Shown: in pieces, positions 23,827 to 31,318 of the stretch
How the letters are laid out: each line of letters opens with the position of its first letter
How positions within the stretch are numbered: position 1 is the first letter of the stretch
Source of the DNA: Streptomyces subrutilus
Lineage (GTDB): Bacteria > Actinomycetota > Actinomycetes > Streptomycetales > Streptomycetaceae
DNA: 64,000 nucleotides
Reading direction: 5' to 3'
NCBI RefSeq assembly: GCF_008704535.1
Contig: NZ_CP023701.1
Coordinates: 1,984,001 to 2,048,000 of the forward strand
Made by a program: the position numbers and the translations under genes
Notes under the pieces: generated by a model
Seen by the model: only the letters and a program-made list of their open reading frames with translations
Told to the model about the DNA's origin: nothing
The model's database searches: none

Positions 23827-24291
23827 TCACTCCGAAGAGTGACGATTGAGGCCCTGACCATCCGTCACCGGGAAGCGGAGCTCGTTCCTTTCGATCTTCG
23901 CGGCGAGCGCATCCAGCACATCCACCCCGAGAACCTCACAGAACTGCAGCAGATACGCCAGTACGTCGGCCACCTCGTCGGCGACCCGGTGAGCGCTCTC
24001 CGGCTGCTCCATCACCCGCGCCGACTGCTCCGGCGTCAGCCACTGGAAGATCTCGACCAGTTCGGCCGCCTCCACACTGAGCGCCACCGCCAGGTTCTTG
24101 GGCGTGTGATAGGGGGCCCAGTCGCGGGCGGCCGCGAAGTCGGCCAGCCGCCGCTGGAGCCGGTACAGCCGCTCCTCGTCGCGCGGCCCGGACCGGCCGT
24201 CGCGCGGCTCGGGCCCGTCGCCACCCGGCCCGGACCGGTCGGGGTGCGGCGCGGGGTGATCGTGGTGCGGCAGGTCGGACTCGTCGTTCAT
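23827..24291 (-). CDS. MazG-like nucleotide pyrophosphohydrolase
   Basis: A 154-residue protein of the all-alpha NTP pyrophosphatase superfamily. Its metal-binding acidic helices are visible in ALSVEAAELVEIFQWLT and RVADEVADVLAYLLQFCEVLGVD. Such enzymes hydrolyse NTPs or modified nucleotides to monophosphate and pyrophosphate. A ~35-residue His/Pro/Asp/Gly-rich N-terminus precedes the domain. Its ATG overlaps the stop of the AAA ATPase gene by four bases (ATGA), so the two are made together. A house-cleaning role is usual; coupling to an SMC/RecF-like ATPase is not something I can explain from known pathways. Confidence 0.85.
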   Translation of the reverse strand: MNDESDLPHHDHPAPHPDRSGPGGDGPEPRDGRSGPRDEERLYRLQRRLADFAAARDWAPYHTPKNLAVALSVEAAELVEIFQWLTPEQSARVMEQPESAHRVADEVADVLAYLLQFCEVLGVDVLDALAAKIERNELRFPVTDGQGLNRHSSE

Positions 24292-25718
24292 GGGGACAGG
24301 TCTACCACCGTGACGCCCGCGAGCCCGCGCGCCGTCGCGGCGGTGGTCTCCCCCACCGCCGCGGCCAGCCGCACGTGGCCCCGGCCGCAGCACAGCAGGG
24401 CCAGCCTCAGCAGCTCCGCGCTCTGGCCGCGGTCCATGTCCCGGTCGAGACCGTCGGCCAGCACGGTCATCGCCTGCTGCGCGGAGAGCAGTTCGGCAGC
24501 CGGGTCCATCGCCAGCACCCCCGGCCCGGTCAGCAGGACGAGGGCGAGCGCGAGGAACCGGAGCTCACCGGAGCCGAGGCGGCCGAGCTCCGTGGCGGGC
24601 CGGCCGTCACCCCGGTCCAGTACCGCGCGGAGCAGCCCGTCCCCGGCGGCCCGCACCTCCAGCCCGGCGACGGGTCCCGCGCAGGCCGTACGGGCGGCCT
24701 CCGACAGCAGCGCGTGGCGGGTGCCGCACTCGTGCCGCGTCCGGCGCAGTACGTCGGCCAGGTTGGCGCAGTCACCCCTCAGCAGGCCCTCCCCCGCAGG
24801 CACGGGCGCGCGCATCCGCTCGGGGCGCGGGTCGCAGGGGAACACCGAGCGCAGGGCCACCACCACCTGCTCGGCGGCGGCCAGCACCTGCCGCTGCCCG
24901 ACGGTGGAGCCGGCCACCCGGAGTGGGAGCAGGGCGGTGCCCAGCCGGTCGTCGGGGAGCGGGGCCCTGGTGACGCCGATCGCGCCGCCGGTCAGCCAGG
25001 CCGCCTGGACCGAGCGGCGGCCCGGGTCGCGCAGGGCGGTGCCGAGCAGGACCTGGCCGTCCTGCGAGAGCCGTTCGCCGACGATGCGCAGGGCGGGCTC
25101 CGCCTGGACGGCGAGGTCGAGCCGGACCGGTCCGGCGGGGCCGTCCACCGTGCATCCGATGCGGAAGCCGCGGCGCTGCTGGGCGTCGGGGCGGGCCCGC
25201 TCGGGGACGCGGGCGGCCGGATCGGGGAAGGCCTCCTCCAGGGTGGCGCCGGAACCGAGCGCGGCCAGCGCGGCGTATGCGGCCAGGACCTGGGACTTGC
25301 CGCTCCCGCTCGGGCCGGCGAGGAGGGTGACGGGGCCGAGCGGGAAGGAGGCCGACCGGTGCACACCGAAGGCGGAGAGCCGTAACCCGGTCACCACGGG
25401 CCGGTGCCGCGCCCCCGCGATCAGCTCGCGCACCTGACCGGCGGCCGGGTCCGCGCCCGGCCCGGCAGCCCGGCCGCTCGCCTGCGCCGGCACCCGCCCG
25501 GCCCCCGCAGCGGAACCGGCAGCAGCGGCTGAAGCCCTGGCTTCAACCCCCGTGGCGGCGGCCACAACGGGGTCGGCGACAACGGCTTCGGTCAGGACAG
25601 GTTCGGTGACGGCAGGTTCGGTGACAACGGGGTCGGCGACAACGGGGTAGGCGACAACGGGTGCAGGGTCGATCACGGCCGGGGCGGAGCCCGGGGCGGT
25701 GTCCAGGGTGGCGTCCAT
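24288..25718 (-). CDS. AAA/ABC-type (RecF/SMC-like) ATPase with an N-terminal pentapeptide repeat
   Basis: A 476-residue predicted ATPase. After ~105 low-complexity residues comes a RecF/SMC-type ATP-binding head: TGLRLSAFGVHRSASFPLGPVTLLAGPSGSGKS (Walker A at 135-142), a degenerate ABC signature LGSGELRFLALALVLL and VLAMDPAAELLSAQQA in the Walker B/D-loop position. The usual catalytic Glu after Walker B is not evident (MDPA), so hydrolysis may be slow or absent. Residues 20-54 are seven tandem PVVxD/E-type pentapeptides. The gene is coupled by ATGA overlap to the MazG-like gene. The function is not known to me. Confidence 0.75.
   Translation of the reverse strand: MDATLDTAPGSAPAVIDPAPVVAYPVVADPVVTEPAVTEPVLTEAVVADPVVAAATGVEARASAAAAGSAAGAGRVPAQASGRAAGPGADPAAGQVRELIAGARHRPVVTGLRLSAFGVHRSASFPLGPVTLLAGPSGSGKSQVLAAYAALAALGSGATLEEAFPDPAARVPERARPDAQQRRGFRIGCTVDGPAGPVRLDLAVQAEPALRIVGERLSQDGQVLLGTALRDPGRRSVQAAWLTGGAIGVTRAPLPDDRLGTALLPLRVAGSTVGQRQVLAAAEQVVVALRSVFPCDPRPERMRAPVPAGEGLLRGDCANLADVLRRTRHECGTRHALLSEAARTACAGPVAGLEVRAAGDGLLRAVLDRGDGRPATELGRLGSGELRFLALALVLLTGPGVLAMDPAAELLSAQQAMTVLADGLDRDMDRGQSAELLRLALLCCGRGHVRLAAAVGETTAATARGLAGVTVVDLSP
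25557..25661 (-). repeat. Seven 15-bp units encoding PVVAD/PVVTE pentapeptides
   Basis: Units read PVVAY, PVVAD, PVVTE, PAVTE, PVLTE, AVVAD, PVVAA at residues 20-54 of the ATPase. The DNA units (GTCGGCGACAACGGG-like on the + strand) are similar enough to slip in replication, so repeat number may vary among strains. Confidence 0.75.
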
Positions 25719-25784
25719 GCGCGGACGGTACGGGCCGTCGGGCACCACCCGGACCCGGCGAACCGTTCCGTCGTGGCGACCTTC

Positions 25785-26180
25785 CTACGATCGGGGGACG
25801 GCCGCGGCCGCGATCCCCTCGACCTCGGTGCCGACCGGTGCCAGCAGGAAGACGTTCCGGTCCACCCGGTGCATCCCGCTGCCCAGTCCGAAGACCACGC
25901 CGCTGCTGAAGTCCAGGATGCGCTTGGCCACTTCGCCGTCCGCCCCCGTGAGGTCGAGCAGCACCGGGATCTGCGCGATCAGGTACTCCGCCACCTCCCG
26001 CGCGTCCGCGAAGATCTGTACCCGGATCACCACGAAGCGCCGCTGCTCCGCCGCCGACGCCCCGGGCGCCGTGGGGATCGTGCGGTGGTCCACCCGGGAG
26101 GGCCATTCGTTGCGACTGCGCAGGGGGACCACCTGCGCGAGCCCCTCCCACTGTTCGTCGGTGACGTCGTACCTGCTCAC
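25785..26180 (-). CDS. sflB: SepF-like cell-division protein (SflB type)
   Basis: A 131-residue SepF-fold protein. The core RFVVIRVQIFADAREVAEYLIAQIPVLLDLTGADGEVAKRILDFSSGVVFGLGSGMHRVDRNVFLLAP is the SepF domain that polymerises at the division septum and can bind FtsZ. It lacks the long linker and membrane-targeting N-terminal helix of true SepF. Streptomyces are known to have two extra SepF-like proteins, SflA and SflB; I assign SflB because the recalled neighbourhood in S. coelicolor (SCO5967, near argF) matches. It starts with GTG at 26180 and diverges from the iron-box gene. Confidence 0.8.
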   Translation of the reverse strand: MSRYDVTDEQWEGLAQVVPLRSRNEWPSRVDHRTIPTAPGASAAEQRRFVVIRVQIFADAREVAEYLIAQIPVLLDLTGADGEVAKRILDFSSGVVFGLGSGMHRVDRNVFLLAPVGTEVEGIAAAAVPRS

Positions 26181-26292
26181 CGGACCGCCCCGGCCGTGCG
26201 CTTCATGTGCATCCCGCCATCCTCTCGCGTTTCACCCGTTCAGCCCAACAACGACACGAACCGGCCGCACTGTCCCCGGCGGGGGCTGTAGG

Positions 26293-26311
26293 TTAGGTTA
26301 GGCATACCTAA
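26293..26311. promoter_or_regulatory. Iron box (DmdR/IdeR/DtxR-type operator)
   Basis: TTAGGTTAGGCATACCTAA is an almost perfect 19-bp iron box, differing from the common TTAGGTTAGGCTAACCTAA only at the centre. It lies 27 bp before the start of the DUF2470 gene, so iron-loaded DmdR should repress that gene. Divergent sflB starts 113 bp away and may or may not be affected. Confidence 0.85.
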
Positions 26312-26338
26312 CCCACTCGGGACGATGGAGAGATCCGC

Positions 26339-27088
26339 ATGCGCATGTCCGGTGCATCCGCCACCCCGGCCGCCGACCCCGCACCCGCCGCCGCACGGCC
26401 CACCGACGCCGAACGGGTGCGGTCGGTCCTGGCCGCCGCTCACTCCATGACCGTGGTCGTCGACGGCCTCCGGACCGAGGTGCGCCACCTCGACGACAGC
26501 GACGTCCTGGGCCGGCTGCACCTGCACCCCGCCGCCCCGGCGGCGGGCAACCCGCTCGCCGCCCTGGACGACGAACGCCCCTCGATCCGGCTGGAGTTCA
26601 CCGACATCGCACCGACCCCCGCGCGCGACCGGGTGCGCGCCCGGGTCGCCGTCCTGGGCCGCCTGCTCACCCCGTACGCCGAGGCGAGCAGCGGCGACAG
26701 CACCTGCATGGAGTACGGCCAGGCGATCCTGGAGACCTCGGAGGGCTTCTCGTCCATCGACCTCGCCGAGCTCGACGCCGCCTGCCCCGACCCCCTCGCC
26801 CCGTACGAGGCCGGGATGCTCACGCACCTCCTCGACGACCACCCCGACCTGGTCACCCTGCTGCTGCGGCTGGTCGACCCGCTGCCCGCCACCGGTATCC
26901 TGCGCGCACTGCCCGTGGCCCTGGACCGGTACGGGATCACCCTGCGGCTGGAGGAGCGGCGCGGCCACCGCGACGTACGGCTGCCCTTCCCCTCGGCGCT
27001 CGACCACGTCGAGCAGTCCGGCGCCCAGATCCAGGCCCTCTTCAGCGCGGCGCGGCGGCGTTCGCACCGCAACACCCTGCCCGCCTGA
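26339..27088 (+). CDS. DUF2470-domain protein under iron control
   Basis: A 249-residue protein with GGAGAG before the ATG. It has an Ala/Pro-rich N-terminus and a C-terminal DUF2470-like region (LAELDAACPDPLAPYEAGMLTHLLDDHPDLVTLLLRL...RYGITLRLEERRGHRDVRLPF). DUF2470 domains occur beside haem-utilisation and pyridoxamine-oxidase-fold proteins. The perfect iron box just upstream supports a role in iron or haem handling. There is no signal peptide or transmembrane segment. Downstream lies only the remnant of an alcohol dehydrogenase, so it appears monocistronic. Confidence 0.75.
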   Translation: MRMSGASATPAADPAPAAARPTDAERVRSVLAAAHSMTVVVDGLRTEVRHLDDSDVLGRLHLHPAAPAAGNPLAALDDERPSIRLEFTDIAPTPARDRVRARVAVLGRLLTPYAEASSGDSTCMEYGQAILETSEGFSSIDLAELDAACPDPLAPYEAGMLTHLLDDHPDLVTLLLRLVDPLPATGILRALPVALDRYGITLRLEERRGHRDVRLPFPSALDHVEQSGAQIQALFSAARRRSHRNTLPA

Positions 27089-27135
27089 GCGGCTGCCGGG
27101 AAATAGCCCCACGACGCGCCCCGTTGACCGTGATC

Positions 27136-27258
27136 ATGAAGGCCATTGCGTACGACGCGAACGGAACTCCCGCCGGTCTGAGGCTCGTTGACGTCCCCGA
27201 TCCCAAGGTCGGGCCGGACGAGGTGCTCGTCCGGGTCAAGGCCGCCGGGGTCAACCGG
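27136..27258 (+). pseudogene. Truncated N-terminus of a zinc-type alcohol dehydrogenase/quinone oxidoreductase
   Basis: The reading frame gives MKAIAYDANGTPAGLRLVDV, then PDPKVGPDEVLVRVKAAGVNR. This is the classic first ~41 residues of an MDR-family NADPH:quinone oxidoreductase. The similarity then stops abruptly and the frame runs antisense through the FMN reductase gene. The catalytic and Rossmann domains are missing entirely. It is a decayed or deleted gene of which only the 5' end remains. A GC-rich hairpin sits 11 bp after the break. Confidence 0.8.
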
Positions 27259-27269
27259 TGCCGGGGGCC

Positions 27270-27293
27270 GGCGCCAGGCGGGCCCGCGGCGCC
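27270..27293. terminator. Possible terminator hairpin after the FMN reductase
   Basis: GGCGCC (27270-27275) repeats as GGCGCC (27288-27293) and can pair with itself around a 12-base loop, in a 40-bp G/C tract. It lies 14 bp past the FMN reductase stop. Confidence 0.35.
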
Positions 27294-27306
27294 CCGGGGC
27301 CGGCCG

Positions 27307-27867
27307 TTACGGGGCCGCGCTGAGCGCGGCGGTGCCGTGCGCGGCCCGCAGGGCGCCGGCGAACTCGTCGACGGCCTGGAAGAGGTCGAGCTCGGCCTCG
27401 GGCCGCAGCCGGTCGGGGCCGGCGCCGCGCTCGACGGAGGAGTCCAGCACGAAGCGTCCGGCGGTGACGTGCCCGGCGCCGAGGGCGGCGAGCACGGGTC
27501 GCAGCGCGTAGTCGATGGTCAGGACGTGGGCGAGGCTGCCGCCGGTGGCCAGGGGGAACACCGTCTTGCCGGCCAGTCCGTCCTGCGGGAGCAGGTCGAG
27601 GAAGGCCTTGAGCAGGCCGGAGTACGCGGCCTTGTAGACCGGGGTCGCGATGACGAGGCCGTCGGCCTCGGCGACCGCCTCCAGGGCACGGCGGATCTCG
27701 GGCTCGCCGCGCCGGGCCGAGAGCAGGTCGGCGGCGGGGAGCTCGCGGACGGAGAGGTGCGCGGTCGTGAAGCCGGCGTGGGAGAGGCGGCGCAGCACGT
27801 GGTCGGCGACGACGGCGGTACGGGAGTTGAGGGAGGGACTGCCGGTGATGGCGAGCAGCTGGGGCAC
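27307..27867 (-). CDS. ssuE: NADPH-dependent FMN reductase (SsuE/MsuE-like)
   Basis: A 186-residue flavodoxin-fold reductase with the FMN phosphate loop ITGSPSLNSRTAVVAD and the conserved ATPVYKAAYSGLLKAFLDLLP. In SsuE/MsuE systems it supplies reduced FMN to a sulfonate monooxygenase for sulfur scavenging. The only sulfonate oxygenase nearby is the TauD-type enzyme 96 bp upstream on the same strand, which uses 2-oxoglutarate rather than FMNH2. The partner monooxygenase is therefore absent from this window, or the reductase serves another flavin enzyme. Confidence 0.85.
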   Translation of the reverse strand: MPQLLAITGSPSLNSRTAVVADHVLRRLSHAGFTTAHLSVRELPAADLLSARRGEPEIRRALEAVAEADGLVIATPVYKAAYSGLLKAFLDLLPQDGLAGKTVFPLATGGSLAHVLTIDYALRPVLAALGAGHVTAGRFVLDSSVERGAGPDRLRPEAELDLFQAVDEFAGALRAAHGTAALSAAP

Positions 27868-27963
27868 GGTGGGTCCTCGGGTGTCGTACGGGGTGGGACA
27901 GGGCGGGCCGGGCGGGTGCGGGTCGCACGGGCCGGCGGCACGGGGCCGCCGACGGGCCCGGGG

Positions 27964-28905
27964 TCAGGCGTCCGGGCCGGTGGAGGCGCCGGAGGGGATG
28001 CCGAAGGCGGGGGCCGGAACGGTCTCGGGGCTGATCAGCCGGGACGGCCGGCCGTCGGGGCCGACCGGGACGTCGCCGTCGACGGTGACGCGGCGCAGGG
28101 TGCGCTCGTGGTCGTCGGAGTCGTCCACGCCGTAGTGCTGGGTGGCGCGGTTGTCCCAGATCGCGACGTCGCCGGCCCGCCACTGCCAGCGCACGGTGTT
28201 CTCGGGGCTCTCGACGTGCGCCTGGAAGAGGTCCTGGAGGATCCGCGAGTCCCGGCCGGTCAGGCCGCTGATGCGCTGGACGAAGTTGCCCAGGAGCAGG
28301 GTGCGTTCACCGGTCTCGGGGTGGACGCGGACCACCGGGTGCTCGGTGAGGAAGGTGGTCGAGGTGAAGACCTCGCGGTACTGGGCCAGGGCCTCCGCGG
28401 GGGCGTCGGGCCGCAGGGCGGCGTAGTCGTAGGCGTTCGAGTGCACGGCCCGCAGTCCGTCGGCGAGGGCGCGCAGCGGCTCGGGGAGGTGGCTGTAGGC
28501 GGTGGCGGTGTTGGCCCACAGGGTGTTGCCGCCGTACGGCGGTATGGTGACGGCCCGCAGGATGGAGAAGGCGGGGTAGGCGGGGACGAAGGTGACGTCG
28601 GTGTGCCACTGGTTGGCGCGGGCACCGTGCTCCGAGTCGATGCCGAGGGCGTAACGGCCGTCGGCGGACGGCACGGTGGGGTGCGCGACCGGCGCTCCGA
28701 GCAGCCGGGCGAAGGCCTCGTGCGCGGCCTCGTCGAGGTGGCCCTGGTCGCGGAGGAAGACGACCTTGTGGGCGAGGAGGGCATCGCGGATCTCTGCGAC
28801 CGTCCCCTCGGACAGGTCGCCGCCGAGCCGCACGCCACCGATCTCGGCGCCGATGCGGCCGCCGATCCGGGTGACGGTGGTGGTGGTCTGGGTGGCGGTG
28901 GCCAT
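27964..28905 (-). CDS. TauD/TfdA-family 2-oxoglutarate-dependent dioxygenase
   Basis: Likely releases sulfite from taurine or an alkanesulfonate/alkylsulfate. The 313-residue jelly-roll enzyme has the Fe(II) facial triad: H101 and D103 (QWHTDVTF) and H257 (TQHYGV). The downstream Arg that binds 2-oxoglutarate is in [10 protein letters not shown]. The ATG at 28905 is preceded by GGGGAGCACCC. It is followed by the FMN reductase, so the pair looks like a sulfur-starvation unit. There is no ABC transporter for the substrate next to it. Substrate (taurine versus alkyl sulfate) cannot be told from sequence alone. Confidence 0.88.
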   Translation of the reverse strand: MATATQTTTTVTRIGGRIGAEIGGVRLGGDLSEGTVAEIRDALLAHKVVFLRDQGHLDEAAHEAFARLLGAPVAHPTVPSADGRYALGIDSEHGARANQWHTDVTFVPAYPAFSILRAVTIPPYGGNTLWANTATAYSHLPEPLRALADGLRAVHSNAYDYAALRPDAPAEALAQYREVFTSTTFLTEHPVVRVHPETGERTLLLGNFVQRISGLTGRDSRILQDLFQAHVESPENTVRWQWRAGDVAIWDNRATQHYGVDDSDDHERTLRRVTVDGDVPVGPDGRPSRLISPETVPAPAFGIPSGASTGPDA

Positions 28906-29458
28906 GGGTGCTCCCCGGGCAGGGCTACGGCATGTTTCCGCAGCGGAAGGAGTGGGCCGCGCGTGCGGGCCGCGGAAGGGCGCGCGGCACGCGGGACGGA
29001 CGGAGCGGGCGGAGCTCAGACCCGGCGCGGGGCCGGACAACGGCCCTGACACCCGCCCGGCGCGCTACCGCTGCCGAGGGTGTGGAGCCGCGGGGCGAGG
29101 TGCTCGAACGCGGACATGTCGGGAGCCTGTCAGCGCCCCCACCCTCGGTCAACCCCTCCCGCCGGCCCCGCCTAACACCCCCCGCACCCCCTGCGACCAG
29201 GCATTTTCCCTCCATCCACCTCCGCCGGACGGCCGAAACCAGTGGCCTGATTTCACAGCCCCGCAACGCCCCGGCCACGCACCCGCGAACCACCCCCGCC
29301 ACGGCCGTGAACCGCGCCGGCCCACCGCGGACGACCCGGCCCGACCGGGGCCCACGCTTCCATCCGCTCTTCCGTGCCCCCTCCCCCCTCACCTGAGAGG
29401 GGGAGATCACATCCGGTGGTTCTGGTCGTTGCCCGGGCACCCCCCTAGCATTCGAGCC
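28906..29458. other. 553-bp intergenic region between tauD-like and mutA
   Basis: Promoter region for two divergent genes. A short open frame of 33 codons with two cysteines (29117 down to 29016, MSAFEHLAPR..GGCQGRC) precedes the dioxygenase and might be a leader peptide, but it has no good ribosome-binding site. An imperfect hairpin (CTCCCCCCTC, 29381-29390, with GAGAGGGGGAG, 29395-29405) lies 54 bp before mutA. I see no riboswitch consensus. The middle is pyrimidine-rich without clear signals. Confidence 0.5.
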
Positions 29459-31318
29459 ATGACGGTCCTGCCTGATGACGGGCTCTCCTTGGCCGCCGAA
29501 TTCCCTGACGCGACGCATGAGCAGTGGCAGCGCCTGGTAGAAGGCGTGCTGCGCAAGTCGGGCAAGGAAGTTTCCGGCGGGGCAGCGGAGGACGCGTTGT
29601 CCACCACGCTCCAGGACGGGCTCATCACCCGTCCGCTGTACACCGCGCCCGAGAAGGCTCCCGACACCGGCTTCCCCGGTTCCGCCCCCTTCGTCCGGGG
29701 AGGCAGGGCCGAGGGCAACGCCGTCGGGGGCTGGGGCGTGCGCCAGCGTCACCTCGGCACCGACCCCGTACGGGTGAACGAGGCCGTCCTCGCCGACCTG
29801 GAGAACGGCGTCACCTCCCTCTGGCTCGTCCTCGGCCGCGGCGGCCTGCCCGTCGACGGCCTCGCCCGCGCGCTGGAGGGGGTCTACCTCGACCTCGCCC
29901 CGGTCACGCTGGACGCCGGAGCGGAGCACGCCGACGCCGCCACCGCGTTCCTGGAGCTCTGCGCGGCGCGCGGCACCGCCCCGGCGGACGTGCGCGCCCG
30001 GCTCGGCGCCGACCCGCTGGGCCACGAGGCCCGCACCGGCGAGGCCCTCGACACGGCGGCCGCGGTTGCCTTGGCGCGCACCGCCGCCGAGGGGTACCCG
30101 CAGGTCCGGGCGGTGACCGTGGACGCCCTGCCGTACCACGAGGCCGGCGGTTCGGCCGCCGAGGAGCTGGGCCTGTCCCTGGCCACCGGCGTGGCGTACC
30201 TGCGCGCCCTCACCGGGGGCGGGCTGAGCACCGAAGCCGCCCTCGGCCAGCTGGAGTTCCGCTACGCCGCGACCGCGGACCAGTTCCTCACCATCGCGAA
30301 GCTGCGCGCGGCCCGCCGGCTGTGGGCCCGCGTCGCCGAGGCCTCGGGGGCCCCGGAGGCGGGCGCCCAGCGACAGCACGTCGTCACCTCGCCGGTGATG
30401 ACGACCCGCCGCGACCCCTGGGTGAACATGCTGCGCGCCACCGTCGCCTGCATGGCGGCGGGCGTGGGCGGCGCGGACGCGGTGACCGTGCTGCCCTTCG
30501 ACCACGCGCTGGGCCTGCCCGACGCGTTCGCGCGCCGCATCGCCCGCAACACCTCCACCATCCTGGTGGAGGAATCGCACCTGGCCCGGGTGATCGACCC
30601 GGCCGGCGGCTCCTACTACGTGGAGCGCCTCACCGACGAACTGGCGCACGCCGCCTGGGCGTTCTTCCAGACCGTGGAGAAGGCGGGCGGCCAGGCCGCC
30701 GCCCTGCGCTCGGGCCTGGTCGCCGAACGCCTCGCCGCCACCTGGGCGGAGCGGTCCCGGAAGCTGGCGCAGCGCCGCGAACCGATCACCGGGGTCAGCG
30801 AGTTCCCGCTGCTGTCGGAGAAGCCGGTCGTACGCGAGCCCGCGCCCCCCGCACCCTCCGGCGGCCTGCCGCGCGTACGGCGCGACGAGGCGTACGAGGT
30901 GCTGCGCGCCCGCAGCGACGCACACCTGGCGGCCACCGGGGCCCGGCCGCGGATCTTCCTGGCGGCGCTGGGCCCGGCGGCCGCGCACACGGCGCGCGCC
31001 ACCTTCGCCTCGAACCTGTTCCAGGCGGGCGGCGTGGAGCCGGTCCACGACCCGGTGTCGGTGACCGCCGAGACGGCCGCGGCCGCGTACGCGGCCAGCG
31101 GCGCCGACGGTACGGCCGTGCTGTGCTCCAGCGACGCCCTGTACGCGGAGCAGGCGGCGGCGGTGGCGGCCGCCCTGCGCGCGGCGGGCGCGACGACGGT
31201 GTTCCTCGCCGGGAAGCCGGGAACCGCCGAGGAGGCGGTGGACGCGTACGTCTTCGCCGGCTGCGACGCGGTCGCCGTGCTGTCCCGCGTGCTCGACCGG
31301 ATGGGAGTGACGTCGTGA
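29459..31318 (+). CDS. mutA: Methylmalonyl-CoA mutase, small (alpha-like) subunit
   Basis: Partner subunit of the B12-dependent mutase that interconverts methylmalonyl-CoA and succinyl-CoA. The 619-residue protein begins [23 protein letters not shown] and has the mutase TIM-barrel fold ([55 protein letters not shown]). The C-terminal cobalamin-like domain lacks the DxHxxG base-off motif, as expected for the non-catalytic subunit. No good ribosome-binding site precedes the ATG, and TAGCAT lies just upstream, so the message may be leaderless. It overlaps mutB by four bases (GTGA). Confidence 0.93.
   Translation: MTVLPDDGLSLAAEFPDATHEQWQRLVEGVLRKSGKEVSGGAAEDALSTTLQDGLITRPLYTAPEKAPDTGFPGSAPFVRGGRAEGNAVGGWGVRQRHLGTDPVRVNEAVLADLENGVTSLWLVLGRGGLPVDGLARALEGVYLDLAPVTLDAGAEHADAATAFLELCAARGTAPADVRARLGADPLGHEARTGEALDTAAAVALARTAAEGYPQVRAVTVDALPYHEAGGSAAEELGLSLATGVAYLRALTGGGLSTEAALGQLEFRYAATADQFLTIAKLRAARRLWARVAEASGAPEAGAQRQHVVTSPVMTTRRDPWVNMLRATVACMAAGVGGADAVTVLPFDHALGLPDAFARRIARNTSTILVEESHLARVIDPAGGSYYVERLTDELAHAAWAFFQTVEKAGGQAAALRSGLVAERLAATWAERSRKLAQRREPITGVSEFPLLSEKPVVREPAPPAPSGGLPRVRRDEAYEVLRARSDAHLAATGARPRIFLAALGPAAAHTARATFASNLFQAGGVEPVHDPVSVTAETAAAAYAASGADGTAVLCSSDALYAEQAAAVAAALRAAGATTVFLAGKPGTAEEAVDAYVFAGCDAVAVLSRVLDRMGVTS

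Noticed and set aside
29200..29458. Cobalamin riboswitch in front of the B12-dependent mutase genes
   Set aside because: I looked for the B12-box and the surrounding helices and saw neither; only an imperfect hairpin is present.
29524..31314. Arg/Gly-rich + strand frame running into mutB
   Set aside because: It overlaps mutA out of frame; the real mutB begins at the GTGA overlap with the mutA stop.
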